From NCBI GenBank assembly GCA_022565355.1, contig JAIUMU010000001.1, positions 620,001 to 684,000 on the forward strand: 64,000 nt of DNA. Direction: 5' to 3'. Source of the DNA: Idiomarina sp. (lineage in GTDB: Bacteria > Pseudomonadota > Gammaproteobacteria > Enterobacterales > Alteromonadaceae). A program made the translations under genes and the position numbers. The notes below the pieces were generated by a model. That model was given only the letters and a program-made list of their open reading frames with translations. It did no database searches and had not been told where the DNA came from. Shown here piece after piece: positions 43,769 to 53,636 of the stretch; position 1 is the first letter of the stretch; the number at the start of each line of letters is the position of its first letter.

Positions 43769-45741
43769 TGGCACAACAATTAGCTAAAATCCTTATCGCC
43801 AACCGTGGCGAAATTGCTTGCCGCGTTATTCGTACTGCGCGTGATATGGGTATTAAAACCGTAGCGGTTTATTCCGATGCCGATGCCAACGCGCAACACG
43901 TGTTGCAAGCTGATGAAGCCGTGCATATTGGCGGCTCACCAAGCAGTGAATCCTATTTATGCGCCGATAAAGTAATTGCCGCGGCCCAGCGCACTGGCGC
44001 ACAAGCCATTCACCCGGGGTATGGCTTTTTATCGGAAAATGAATCTTTTGCCGAAGCATTACAAGATGCGGGCTTAATCTTTATTGGCCCACCGGTAGCA
44101 GCTATTGCAGCGATGGGTTCAAAAAGTGCGGCCAAAAATATTATGGCAAAAGCTGGAGTGCCGTTAGTTCCGGGTTATCACGGTGATGATCAAAGCGATG
44201 ATTTACTGGCCGCAGAAGCCGAGAAAATTGGTTATCCGGTATTACTAAAAGCTGCCTATGGCGGCGGTGGTAAAGGCATGCGTGTAGTAAACAACGCTGC
44301 AGAGTTTGCCGAAGCCCTCGCATCGGCCCGGCGCGAAGCAAAAGCTGGCTTTAACAACGATAAAATGTTGGTAGAGAAGTTTATTACCCGCCCTCGCCAC
44401 GTGGAAATTCAGGTGTTTTGTGATCAGCACGGTAATGCCGTGTATTTAGCAGAGCGCGATTGCTCGGTACAGCGCCGCCATCAAAAAGTGGTGGAAGAAG
44501 CCCCTGCGCCTGGGCTAACCGAAGAAACTCGCAAAGCCATGGGCGATGCCGCCGTGCGCGCTGCGCAAGCCATTGATTACGTTGGCGCAGGCACAGTGGA
44601 GTTCTTGTTCGATGAAGATGGTAGTTTCTACTTCATGGAAATGAACACCCGCTTGCAAGTTGAGCACCCAGTTACCGAAATGATTACCGGTGTAGATTTG
44701 GTGGAATGGCAGCTGCGCGTTGCCGCCGGCGAAGTGTTGCCTATGCAGCAAGATGAAATCACCCTCGATGGCCATGCCTTCGAAGCGCGTATTTATGCTG
44801 AAAACGCCGATGACAACTTTATGCCAAGCACTGGTACCCTCGCCTACTTGCGCCACCCCGAAGCCTCGCCTTATGTGCGTTGGGATTCAGGTATAGTGCA
44901 AGGCGATGAAGTTACCACCTTCTACGATCCGATGATTGCGAAGCTCATTGTGTGGGATATTGATCGTGAATCGGCATTGCGCCGCTTAACCAATGCGTTG
45001 CGCGAAACCCGCATTGCCGGCGTTACTACTAATACCGATTATTTACATCGTATCGCCACCCATAAAGCCTTTGCCAATGCTGAGCTTACTACGCGCTTTA
45101 TTGAGCAATATGGTGAAGCCTTACATGAGCGCGAAGCCGGTTTGCCAGAGCAGGTAAACTTGTTAATTATTGCCGCGCACATGATTCGGGCACGCCAACA
45201 GCAAGCGAATCAAGATCCATGGGGCAGTGCTTCGGGTTGGCGAGTAAATGCGCCTGCCAAGCATCGTATTGGCCTACGCAGCAAAGATGCCGAAACAGCT
45301 ACTATTCTTGATTTAATTAGCACCGCCAATGGTATTGAATGGCCTGCAGAAAATTTAGTACTACAGCAGGCTAGCGATGGCGCAGTAGTGGTAGATGGCC
45401 TGCGGTTCTATCCAGAAATTGCTGAGCACCAAGGAAACTTCACGGTATTTAGCGATCATGGCCGTTTCGATGCAAGCGCCTACGATGCATTGGCCGACAT
45501 TATTCACGAAGATGAAGCCGGTACACTAACCGCCCCAATGAACGGCACCATTGTTGCTGTAAACGTGGCTGCGGGTGATAGCGTTACGGAAGGCCAAGCT
45601 TTGGTGGTAATGGAAGCCATGAAAATGGAATACACCATTCGGGCGCCGTTTGCGGCAAGTGTTGAGCAAGTATTTTTCGCCGCTGGTGATTTGGTGGCCG
45701 ATGGTGCCGAACTGATTAGCTTGAGCGAAGCGGCTGAGTAA
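43768..45741 (+). CDS. liuD: Methylcrotonoyl-CoA carboxylase alpha (biotin) subunit
   Basis: This 657-residue protein has an N-terminal biotin carboxylase domain (~1-450) with KILIANRGEIACRVIRTARDMG, the ATP-grasp GGGGKGM segment and EMNTRLQVEHPVTE. A biotinyl domain (~585-657) has the biotinylated Lys in VMEAMKMEY. With LiuB it makes 3-methylglutaconyl-CoA. ATG overlaps the liuC stop (TAATG), so translation is coupled. The longer frame from 43723 is inside liuC. Confidence 0.96.
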   Translation: MAQQLAKILIANRGEIACRVIRTARDMGIKTVAVYSDADANAQHVLQADEAVHIGGSPSSESYLCADKVIAAAQRTGAQAIHPGYGFLSENESFAEALQDAGLIFIGPPVAAIAAMGSKSAAKNIMAKAGVPLVPGYHGDDQSDDLLAAEAEKIGYPVLLKAAYGGGGKGMRVVNNAAEFAEALASARREAKAGFNNDKMLVEKFITRPRHVEIQVFCDQHGNAVYLAERDCSVQRRHQKVVEEAPAPGLTEETRKAMGDAAVRAAQAIDYVGAGTVEFLFDEDGSFYFMEMNTRLQVEHPVTEMITGVDLVEWQLRVAAGEVLPMQQDEITLDGHAFEARIYAENADDNFMPSTGTLAYLRHPEASPYVRWDSGIVQGDEVTTFYDPMIAKLIVWDIDRESALRRLTNALRETRIAGVTTNTDYLHRIATHKAFANAELTTRFIEQYGEALHEREAGLPEQVNLLIIAAHMIRARQQQANQDPWGSASGWRVNAPAKHRIGLRSKDAETATILDLISTANGIEWPAENLVLQQASDGAVVVDGLRFYPEIAEHQGNFTVFSDHGRFDASAYDALADIIHEDEAGTLTAPMNGTIVAVNVAAGDSVTEGQALVVMEAMKMEYTIRAPFAASVEQVFFAAGDLVADGAELISLSEAAE

Positions 45742-45768
45742 TTCAGCCGCACATGCAAAGGAGCGCCT

Positions 45769-46677
45769 ATGTGGAACATGAATGATATGCCAAGCGCAGT
45801 AAAAATTGTTGAAGTAGGCCCGCGCGATGGTTTGCAAAATGAACAAGCGGTAACTACCGAGGCCAAAGTGGCCTTGGTAAACGCCCTTAGTGATGCGGGT
45901 TTTCAAACCATTGAAGCGGCAAGCTTTGTAAGCCCCAAATGGGTGCCGCAAATGGCCGATAGTGGCGATGTGTTGGCGCAAATTGAGCGTAAGCCTGGAG
46001 TTACCTACTCTGCGCTCACCCCTAATTTAAAAGGCTTCGAACTGGCCATGGCCGCCGGTGCCGATGAAGTGGCCGTATTTGGCGCTGCTTCAGAAGCCTT
46101 TAGCCAGAAAAATATAAACTGCTCGATAGAAGAATCATTGGCGCGTTTTGCACCTGTAATGGAAGCTGCCAAAGCGCAAGGTGTTCGCGTGCGCGGTTAT
46201 GTTTCCTGCGTGTTAGGCTGCCCTTACCAAGGAGAAGTACCGGTAAGTGAAGTGGTACGAGTAGCAAAACAATTGCACGCTATGGGTTGCTATGAAATTT
46301 CCCTTGGCGATACGATTGGTGTTGGTACACCGCTGCAAGCGCAACGCATGTTAGCCGCTGTTGCTGAAGAAGTACCGATGCAACAACTTGCCTTGCACTT
46401 CCACAATACCTACGGCCAAGCGCTAGCAAATATTGCTGCTTGCTTACCCCTTGGGGTGTCGGTAATCGATAGCGCGGTAGCAGGTTTGGGCGGTTGCCCT
46501 TATGCCAAAGGCGCGAGTGGTAACGTAGCCAGTGAAGATGTGCTGTATATGCTGGAAGGAATGGGCATTCATACTGGTGTTGATTTATCCAAAGCAATTG
46601 CAGCTGGCAACGCAATTTGCGCCGCTTTGGGTACAAAGCCACGTTCAAATGTAAGCATTGCCCGCAGCGCGAACTAA
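45769..46677 (+). CDS. liuE: Hydroxymethylglutaryl-CoA lyase
   Basis: This 302-residue TIM-barrel lyase has the DRE-TIM motif ([12 protein letters not shown]), the metal-binding [11 protein letters not shown] and the substrate loop [24 protein letters not shown], whose Cys is catalytic. It splits HMG-CoA to acetyl-CoA and acetoacetate. AAGGAG precedes the ATG. It follows liuD by 27 bp. Acetoacetate is then activated by AacS and cleaved by the thiolase encoded at the other end of the locus. Confidence 0.95.
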   Translation: MWNMNDMPSAVKIVEVGPRDGLQNEQAVTTEAKVALVNALSDAGFQTIEAASFVSPKWVPQMADSGDVLAQIERKPGVTYSALTPNLKGFELAMAAGADEVAVFGAASEAFSQKNINCSIEESLARFAPVMEAAKAQGVRVRGYVSCVLGCPYQGEVPVSEVVRVAKQLHAMGCYEISLGDTIGVGTPLQAQRMLAAVAEEVPMQQLALHFHNTYGQALANIAACLPLGVSVIDSAVAGLGGCPYAKGASGNVASEDVLYMLEGMGIHTGVDLSKAIAAGNAICAALGTKPRSNVSIARSAN

Positions 46678-46741
46678 CAGCTCTGGCTTTAAGAAAAAAT
46701 ATCCAACTCGTAACTAGCACAACACAAGCAAAGGCAGAAAA

Positions 46742-48745
46742 ATGACCGAAAAGGCAAACAGCTCTCTGTTATCGCAAGGTACGTCGCAAAGTAATTCGCA
46801 AAGCACGTTGCAACCCCTGTGGCAGCCCAGCGAAGCACAACGTGAACGCACGCAAATGATGGCGTTTATGCGCACGGTTGAAAGCAAATACCAGCAACAC
46901 TTTGGTGGCGATTACGAGCAGTTTCATGCCTGGTCTGTGCAGCAAAAAGAACAATTTTGGAGCTTGTTGTGGGATGAGTTTGCAGTAATTGGCGAAAAAG
47001 GTGAGCGCGTTTTAATTGATGGCGAAAAAATGCCGGGCGCAAGTTGGTTTCCAGATGCGCAACTGAACTTCGCTGAAAACCTTCTGCGCTATCGCGATAC
47101 CCAAGCAGCGTTGGTATTCACCAACGAACACGGTGCACGCACCGAAATTAGCTATGCCGAACTGTATCAAGTTACCGCCGAGCTGGCTGCGAAACTGCAG
47201 CAACAAGGCGTGCAAGCCGGTGATCGCGTAGCCGGCATGTTGCCGAATTGCATTGAAACCATCGTAGCTATGCTCGCTACCACCAGTTTAGGCGCTGTTT
47301 GGAGTAGCTGTTCACCTGATTTTGGCGTGCAAGGCGTATTGGATCGTTTTGGCCAAGTAGAACCCAAAGTAATGTTTACCGTAGATGGCTATTTTTATAA
47401 CGGTAAAACCATTGATGTTAGCGATAAAGTAAACGCCATTAAGGCCGAGCTACCATCGGTTGCCGCATTAGTAGTGATTCCATTTGCTGGTATTCAGCAC
47501 AGTATTAATGATGCCCAAGCTTGGGCTGATTATCGTGATAGCAGCGCTCGCGAAATTACGTTCGTGCCCCGCAAGTTTAATGATCCGTTGTATATCATGT
47601 TCAGCTCCGGTACTACCGGCGTGCCGAAGTGTATCGTGCACGGCATTGGCGGTACGCTCTTACAACATATTAAAGAGCACGCATTGCATACGGATTTACG
47701 CCGCGAAGATACCCTATTTTACTTCACCACTTGTGGTTGGATGATGTGGAACTGGCTAGTGTCTGGCTTAGCTGTAGGCGCACGTTTGGCCTTATTTGAT
47801 GGCTCTCCGTTCTACCCCACTCCGGCGGCAATGTCGGATTTAATTGATAAAGAAGGCATTACCGTATTTGGCACTAGCGCCAAATATTTAGCCGCGCTTG
47901 AGAAAGCGGGTGAAAAGCCCCAGGAAAGCCACAATTTGAGCACCCTGCGAGCCATTTTAACTACCGGCTCTGTATTAGCCCCTGAAAGTTTCGATTATGT
48001 GTATCACGATATTAAAACGGATCTCTGCCTCAGTTCCATTTCTGGCGGCACCGATATTGTATCTTGCTTTGCCCTTGGTAATCCGATTCTGCCAGTGTAC
48101 CGCGGCCAATTACAATGCCGAGGCCTTGGCTTAGCGGTAAACGTTTACAACGATAGCGGTAAGCCGGTACTCGGCGAAAAAGGCGAATTGGTATGTGAAC
48201 AAACCTTTCCCTGTATGCCTATTGGCTTTTGGAATGATAGTGATGGCAGCCGTTATCATAGTGCTTACTTTGAGCGCTTTGAAAATATTTGGGCCCATGG
48301 CGATTATGCCGAGCTTACGCACGAAGGTGGCGTAGTGATTTATGGTCGTTCTGATGCGGTGCTTAACCCAGGTGGCGTGCGCATTGGTACTGCGGAGATT
48401 TATCGCCAAGTAGAAAAAGTTGATGCAGTGTTAGAAAGCATTGCCGTAGGCCAAAGCTGGCAAGATGATGAACGTATTGTGCTATTTGTGAAATTGCGTG
48501 AAGGCATTGAACTTACCGATACGCTGCGCAATGAAATCAAACAAACCATCCGCGCCAATGCAACGCCACGACATGTTCCTTCAGTTATTCTGCAAACGGC
48601 CGATATACCGAGAACCATAAGCGGAAAAATAGTTGAGTTGGCGGTACGCCAAGTGATTCATGGCGAAACCGTAAAAAATACAGATGCATTAGCGAACCCA
48701 GAAGCGCTGGAATTGTTCAAGAACCGCGCTGAATTGAACCGCTAA
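46742..48745 (+). CDS. aacS: Acetoacetyl-CoA synthetase
   Basis: This 667-residue adenylate-forming enzyme has the AMP-binding P-loop YIMFSSGTTGVPKCIVHGIGG, the A5-like GGTDIVSCF and a C-terminal GRSDAVLNPGGVRIGTAEIYRQVE, ending in a PRTISGKIVELAVR lysine loop. It makes acetoacetyl-CoA from the acetoacetate of LiuE. The length matches AacS (~650) and the gene position supports the call. It ends the liu operon; a hairpin follows. Confidence 0.95.
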   Translation: MTEKANSSLLSQGTSQSNSQSTLQPLWQPSEAQRERTQMMAFMRTVESKYQQHFGGDYEQFHAWSVQQKEQFWSLLWDEFAVIGEKGERVLIDGEKMPGASWFPDAQLNFAENLLRYRDTQAALVFTNEHGARTEISYAELYQVTAELAAKLQQQGVQAGDRVAGMLPNCIETIVAMLATTSLGAVWSSCSPDFGVQGVLDRFGQVEPKVMFTVDGYFYNGKTIDVSDKVNAIKAELPSVAALVVIPFAGIQHSINDAQAWADYRDSSAREITFVPRKFNDPLYIMFSSGTTGVPKCIVHGIGGTLLQHIKEHALHTDLRREDTLFYFTTCGWMMWNWLVSGLAVGARLALFDGSPFYPTPAAMSDLIDKEGITVFGTSAKYLAALEKAGEKPQESHNLSTLRAILTTGSVLAPESFDYVYHDIKTDLCLSSISGGTDIVSCFALGNPILPVYRGQLQCRGLGLAVNVYNDSGKPVLGEKGELVCEQTFPCMPIGFWNDSDGSRYHSAYFERFENIWAHGDYAELTHEGGVVIYGRSDAVLNPGGVRIGTAEIYRQVEKVDAVLESIAVGQSWQDDERIVLFVKLREGIELTDTLRNEIKQTIRANATPRHVPSVILQTADIPRTISGKIVELAVRQVIHGETVKNTDALANPEALELFKNRAELNR

Positions 48746-48760
48746 GCACACTGTTACACT

Positions 48761-48801
48761 GCGAACTCAACGAATGTATTCATATACTAAGTTCGCCTTT
48801 T
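48761..48801 (+). terminator. Likely terminator of the liu operon
   Basis: The 7-bp arms GCGAACT (48761-48767) and AGTTCGC (48790-48796) enclose a 22-nt loop and are followed by CTTTTT. It lies 15 bp past the aacS stop. The rest of 48746-49004 is AT-rich and shows no gene; several partial TTTACG-type elements appear there but none is a clear palindrome. Confidence 0.6.
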
Positions 48802-49004
48802 TACACGAAAGTGCTGCGAAAACGAGCAATATCGGAAGTATTTGCAGATGTTTACGTATGTGCGCTTTACGAACAAAAAGTAAACGTGTAATTATAAGAG
48901 CTTAGTGCAGTAATTCGTAATTCACGGCAATGAATTGCGAATTAATTTCCGTGCTCGCTAGCGGCAACGCTTTACAATAACAAAATAATTAGCCCTGTGG
49001 TGCA

Positions 49005-51200
49005 ATGCGCAATCTGAAACGACACAAGCAAGCTATTTTCGCCGGAGTTACGGGGGTTATTGTAACTCTCGTTCTCGCGATCTCGTTGCGCATTTCTGAT
49101 AACTCCTCTATTCGTGATCAACTTGATGCAGAGCTCTATCAATTGCAGCTTGAAGTGCGTCGTGAATTACAATCACACATGTTCGGTTTTACCTGGATTA
49201 GTAGCCAAGGTGAAATGGGGCCCAGCTGGGTGAATGAAGGCGATTTAATTAGTGCCTACTATCGCCAATTTAGAAGCCTTATGTGGATTACCCAAAACGG
49301 GGAAATTACCAGCAGCTACCCTGCTGATTGGGCAGCGCCCAGGCGTGTTCCCGATGAAGTTGAAATATGGCTAAGCCGCTTTAGCCCTGGCGCACGATAT
49401 TTAATTTCGGCCAGTTCACTAGCGGAACACCCGGCCGATTTATTGCTCGTGGTGCCCTACGAATCCGATCGATATACCGGCTATTACGCCGGTATTCTTG
49501 ATATGAACCGCTTACTTCACCTTACTGTTGCTAGCCACTTACGAGACGAAACGTCATTTCGCGTAACCCGCCAATCCGATAGTGCCATTCTATTTAGCCT
49601 TGCTGATAATGGTGCGCTGAAAGAAGAATGGGGCAACAACCGAGTATTTCAATTATTTGGCGAAACCTGGGTATTAGAGCTCTGGCCGCATACTTCACGT
49701 TTGCAAGCGATGCGCAGTAATTTATCGCTATTGGTATTAATTTCCGGTTCATTGGTAACTGGCCTACTCACTTTCGTACTGTATTTATTAGGCGTTAGCC
49801 ACGTTCGTGAAAACCTACTACAAGAAGCAAACCGCGAGCTGTACGATGAAATTGAAGAGCGTGAGCGAGTTGAACAACGGGTAGCCTATTTGGCTGAGCA
49901 TGATTCCCTTACTGGCCTCGCCAACCGGAACGCCATTATTGCCCAGCTCAGTGAAGAGCTAAACTTTTTACGCGAACAAGCGCTCAAAGTTGGCGTAATG
50001 ATTATCGATTTAGACCACTTTAAAGAAGTAAATGATACCTTAGGCCATAACGTAGGTGATGCCCTGTTGAAACAAGTGGCAACCCGGTTATCAGAGCTAA
50101 ACGGTGGTAAAACCATGCTAGCTCGGTTAGGCGGTGATGAGTTCGCAATTATGCTTACCAGCGTGCGGGCGCAGGAAGATTTAGAACACTTTGCTGATGA
50201 AATCATTGAAGCGCTCGATAAGCACTTTAACGTAGAAGGCTACGAGATTTTCGTAACCGGTAGTATTGGTATTGCCCTCACCCAAACTGGCGAAGAAGAT
50301 GCGGAAACGTTAATGCGCCATGCCGATACTGCCTTGTACCGTGCGAAAGATAAAGGCCGTAATATTTGGCACGTGTACACGCAAGAATTGCATGATGAAC
50401 TTGCCGACCGTTTAGATGTGTCTAAGAAGCTGCGATACGCCATTGAGCATGAAAAACTCTCGGTTTTTTATCAACCGCAAGTTGATATGACCACCCGCAA
50501 AATTATTGGCTTAGAGGCCTTGGTGCGCTGGATAGAAGACGATGGCACCATTATTGGCCCTGATCGCTTCATTCCGATTGCTGAAGATTCTGGCCTCATT
50601 CTACCGATTTCAGATTTTGTTCTGCAAACCGCTTGCCGCCAACTGGCGCGCTGGCGTGAATTAGGGTTAACCGATATTCGTGTTTCCGTGAATTTATCGG
50701 GCCGCCAATTTCAGGTTCCGGATTTAACAGATCAAATACTGTATGCCGTGCGTAGTGCTGGTATCCCTACTACATTTTTAGAGCTTGAGCTTACTGAACA
50801 AGTGTTGATTGAAAATAGCCAAACCCATACCCAGTTTATGCAAGATATGCGTGATAACGGCATTACGCTAGCCATTGATGATTTCGGCGTGGGCTACTCC
50901 TCACTTTCGTATTTGAAGCATTTTCCAATCAACGCATTAAAAATCGATCGCTCGTTTGTGAAAGATTTACCAGACGACAAAGATGATGCCACCATTACCC
51001 AAACTATTGTTAGCTTGGCGCGCAACCTTGATATCGGCATTGTGGCGGAAGGGGTTGAGAATCAAGAGCAAGCCGATTTCTTGATTAATCTTGGTTGCAC
51101 CATTGGCCAAGGCTATTTCTACAGCCGCCCTGTACCTGCCGATGAAGCAACCGCTTTGTTAACAGCGCCAAATAGCGTAATTCCTGTTAAAATGAGCTAA
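49005..51200 (+). CDS. Membrane GGDEF-EAL c-di-GMP protein
   Basis: This 731-residue protein has a membrane helix (~10-32), a periplasmic domain (~35-245) and a second helix (~247-272). Then follow an intact GGDEF domain (DSLTGLANRNA, DHFKEVNDTLGH, RLGGDEFAI) and an intact EAL domain (GLEALVRW, SVNLSGRQF, ELTEQVLI, IDDFGVGYSSLSYL, ALKIDRSFV, EGVENQEQ). It could both make and break c-di-GMP. The periplasmic part may sense a ligand but its family is not recognised. No strong ribosome-binding site is seen at this ATG. It sits between the liu operon and the ETF-QO gene, which may be coincidence. Confidence 0.9.
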   Translation: MRNLKRHKQAIFAGVTGVIVTLVLAISLRISDNSSIRDQLDAELYQLQLEVRRELQSHMFGFTWISSQGEMGPSWVNEGDLISAYYRQFRSLMWITQNGEITSSYPADWAAPRRVPDEVEIWLSRFSPGARYLISASSLAEHPADLLLVVPYESDRYTGYYAGILDMNRLLHLTVASHLRDETSFRVTRQSDSAILFSLADNGALKEEWGNNRVFQLFGETWVLELWPHTSRLQAMRSNLSLLVLISGSLVTGLLTFVLYLLGVSHVRENLLQEANRELYDEIEERERVEQRVAYLAEHDSLTGLANRNAIIAQLSEELNFLREQALKVGVMIIDLDHFKEVNDTLGHNVGDALLKQVATRLSELNGGKTMLARLGGDEFAIMLTSVRAQEDLEHFADEIIEALDKHFNVEGYEIFVTGSIGIALTQTGEEDAETLMRHADTALYRAKDKGRNIWHVYTQELHDELADRLDVSKKLRYAIEHEKLSVFYQPQVDMTTRKIIGLEALVRWIEDDGTIIGPDRFIPIAEDSGLILPISDFVLQTACRQLARWRELGLTDIRVSVNLSGRQFQVPDLTDQILYAVRSAGIPTTFLELELTEQVLIENSQTHTQFMQDMRDNGITLAIDDFGVGYSSLSYLKHFPINALKIDRSFVKDLPDDKDDATITQTIVSLARNLDIGIVAEGVENQEQADFLINLGCTIGQGYFYSRPVPADEATALLTAPNSVIPVKMS

Positions 51201-51227
51201 CGCTTTACGAATTCTAGGAGTATCCAC

Positions 51228-52892
51228 ATGACAACGCATGATGTTGAACGCGAGAGTATGGAATTTGATGTACTCATTGTTGGTGCTGGCCCTGCTGGCC
51301 TTAGCACTGCGTGTAGATTAGCGCAATTGAACCAAGAGCACGGTAAAGAGCTACAAATTTGTGTTATCGAGAAAGGCTCTGAGGTGGGCGCCCATATTCT
51401 TTCTGGTGCGGTGCTTGAGCCACGTGCTTTAACCGAACTATTTCCGGATTGGCAAGAGCGCGGTGCACCGTTGAATACCGCCGTAACGAAAGACGATATT
51501 TTCCTCTTTGGCAGTGCCGAAAAAGCAACGAAATTACCAAATTTTATGGTGCCGAAAACCTTCCACAATGATGGCAACTACATTGTGAGTATGGGTAACG
51601 TGTGCCGTTGGTTAGCTAGCCAAGCGGAAGAGCTCGGCGTAGAAGTGTTTCCAGGCTTCGCTGCTGCAAGCGTAATTCATGGTGATAACGATGAAGTATG
51701 CGGCGTAATTACCGGTGATATGGGTGTAGGCGTAAATGGCGAGCCAAAAGATGGTTACATGCCAGGCATGGAGCTCCGGGCAAAGTACACCATTTTTGCG
51801 GAAGGCTGCCGAGGCCATTTAGGCAAAGACCTAATAAACCATTACCAACTTGATAAAGACAGCACCGCGCAACATTACGCGATTGGCTTTAAAGAAGTAT
51901 GGGATATTCCAGCCGAACAGCACCAGCCGGGTTTAGTGGTGCACTCTACTGGCTATCCATTGAACGATGAAGCCAGTGGTGGCGGGTATTTATATCATGC
52001 TGAAGATGGCCAAGTATTTTTGGGCTTAATTGTGGATTTGAATTACACCAATCCATACTTGAACCCGTTTGCTGAGTTCCAGAAATTCAAGCAACACCCA
52101 CAAATTCGCCAAGTTCTTGAGAATGGTAAGCGCGTAAGTTATGGCGCGCGGGCAATTGCCAAAGGTGGTTTTTATTCGTTACCGAAAATGACCATGCCAG
52201 GTGCGATATTAGTAGGTTGTGAAGCGGGTACATTGAACTTCGCTAAAATTAAAGGCAACCACACCGCAATGAAGAGCGGAATGATTGCTGCAGAAACAGT
52301 ATTTAACGCCTTAAGTGCGGATAAGCATGCCGCTGATTTACATGAATACACGGAAGCTTTTAAAACTTCGTGGGTTTACGATGAATTATATCGTTCACGC
52401 AACTTCGGCCCCGTAATTCACAAGTGGGGTACTTGGTTAGGCGGCGCTTATAATACGTTGGACCAGAATATTTTTGGCGGTAAGTTACCCTTTACCATTA
52501 AAGATACCCGTGCTGATCATGAAGGTATGCAATTAGCCAGCGAAGCGAAACAAATTGAATATCCTAAGCCTGATAATAAAATCAGTTTTGATCGGAATTC
52601 ATCGGTTTATTTATCCAATACCAACCATGAAGAAGATCAACCATGCCACTTGCAGTTAATGGATAGCGATATTCCAATTCAGGTGAACTTAGCTAAATAT
52701 GCTGAGCCAGCCCAACGCTACTGCCCTGCTGGTGTGTATGAGGTAGTAAACAATGAAGATGGTGAGCCGCGTTTCCAAATTAACGCACAAAACTGCATTC
52801 ATTGTAAAACCTGTGATATTAAAGATCCGAGCCAAAATATTCGCTGGGTAACTCCGGAAGGAACAGGCGGGCCTAATTACCCGAACATGTAA
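51228..52892 (+). CDS. Electron transfer flavoprotein-ubiquinone oxidoreductase
   Basis: This 554-residue enzyme has the FAD-binding GAGPAGLSTA motif near the N-terminus, a YHAEDGQVFLGLIVDLNYTNPYLNPF segment and a C-terminal [4Fe-4S] part. The iron-sulfur ligands are one Cys in RYCPAGVYEV and three in NCIHCKTCDIKDPSQNI. It passes electrons from ETF to ubiquinone, draining LiuA and other acyl-CoA dehydrogenases. AGGAG precedes the ATG. A terminator follows. ETF itself is not in this window. Confidence 0.95.
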   Translation: MTTHDVERESMEFDVLIVGAGPAGLSTACRLAQLNQEHGKELQICVIEKGSEVGAHILSGAVLEPRALTELFPDWQERGAPLNTAVTKDDIFLFGSAEKATKLPNFMVPKTFHNDGNYIVSMGNVCRWLASQAEELGVEVFPGFAAASVIHGDNDEVCGVITGDMGVGVNGEPKDGYMPGMELRAKYTIFAEGCRGHLGKDLINHYQLDKDSTAQHYAIGFKEVWDIPAEQHQPGLVVHSTGYPLNDEASGGGYLYHAEDGQVFLGLIVDLNYTNPYLNPFAEFQKFKQHPQIRQVLENGKRVSYGARAIAKGGFYSLPKMTMPGAILVGCEAGTLNFAKIKGNHTAMKSGMIAAETVFNALSADKHAADLHEYTEAFKTSWVYDELYRSRNFGPVIHKWGTWLGGAYNTLDQNIFGGKLPFTIKDTRADHEGMQLASEAKQIEYPKPDNKISFDRNSSVYLSNTNHEEDQPCHLQLMDSDIPIQVNLAKYAEPAQRYCPAGVYEVVNNEDGEPRFQINAQNCIHCKTCDIKDPSQNIRWVTPEGTGGPNYPNM

Positions 52893-52905
52893 GTAATAAA
52901 TTCGT

Positions 52906-52934
52906 AAAGCCCGCATTTAACTGCGGGCTTTTTT
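52906..52934 (+). terminator. Rho-independent terminator of ETF-QO
   Basis: The perfect stem AAAGCCCGCA / TGCGGGCTTT with a 6-nt loop is followed by a run of Ts. It starts 14 bp after the ETF-QO stop. Confidence 0.9.
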
Positions 52935-53091
52935 GTAAGTTAACTCTTAGTTTGCTAATTCATTGCTGAATGAACATAATAAATGTACTACAGTAATTAA
53001 GCGCTATTTAATCTCTTTATTTAAATGGCTCGTACTATTTGATTACTGCTAGATCGTTAAATAACGAAATATTTAATTTACAGGATAAACC

Positions 53092-53502
53092 ATGAGCGAA
53101 TTTACAGATATTCTAACGCATGCCCGCCGCTTAAATGCCGCCACTAAAGAACTTACTGTTGCTGAATTATCAGAAGTAGCAAGTAAACTGGCCGGAATAA
53201 TTGAACAGCGCAAGGAAGATGAAGCTGAACAAGAGCGCGCGTTAGCAGCAAAACAATTAGAAGTTGCACGGATTCGCAAAGAAATTGAAGCTGCTGGACT
53301 AAGCCCGGAAGACATTTTGGGTGGTGCAGTAAGTAGCACTAAAACAGCATCGAAGAAGCAAGCGCGCACACCGCGCCCGGCGAAGTACAAATATATCGAT
53401 GCCAATGGCCAACAGAAAACTTGGACCGGCCAAGGCCGCACCCCAAAAGCGATTCAAGAAGCGCTTGATGCTGGCCGTTCATTAAATGAATTTGCCCTAT
53501 AA
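53092..53502 (+). CDS. hns: H-NS family nucleoid-associated protein
   Basis: This 136-residue protein has an N-terminal coiled-coil dimerisation region (~10-80, KLAGIIEQRKEDEAEQERALAAKQLE) and a C-terminal H-NS DNA-binding domain (KYKYIDANGQQKTWTGQGRTPKAIQEAL). It should bind AT-rich DNA and silence foreign genes; the nearby cassette array and bla are plausible targets, but that is inference. AGGAT lies before the ATG. The gene is followed by two hairpins. Confidence 0.95.
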   Translation: MSEFTDILTHARRLNAATKELTVAELSEVASKLAGIIEQRKEDEAEQERALAAKQLEVARIRKEIEAAGLSPEDILGGAVSSTKTASKKQARTPRPAKYKYIDANGQQKTWTGQGRTPKAIQEALDAGRSLNEFAL

Positions 53503-53544
53503 AAGTTCGCTTTAATTACGGTAACTAATATCGGCAAAAAAAAA

Positions 53545-53584
53545 GCCGCTAATTACGTACCCAATGGGGTAATAAGATAGCGGC
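53545..53584. repeat. Cruciform-like hairpin downstream of hns
   Basis: GCCGCTA...TAGCGGC outer arms with a nested ATTAC...GTAAT pair form a two-level dyad, preceded by an A run. It is one of two tandem hairpins in the convergent gap between hns and the DUF4097-like gene. It could terminate the plus strand or be a structured RNA element. Confidence 0.55.
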
Positions 53585-53600
53585 ATAATCAGTTTAAACG

Positions 53601-53629
53601 AAAGCCGCGAGTATCATGCTCGCGGCTTT
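53601..53629. terminator. Bidirectional terminator between hns and DUF4097-like gene
   Basis: AAAGCCGCGAG and CTCGCGGCTTT are perfect 11-bp arms around 7 nt with A and T runs outside. It serves both convergent genes. Confidence 0.9.
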
Positions 53630-53636
53630 ATTTGTA

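Noticed and set aside
48846-48892. TTTACG-type elements upstream of the GGDEF-EAL gene as LiuR sites
   Set aside because: They are not palindromic at the LiuR spacing.
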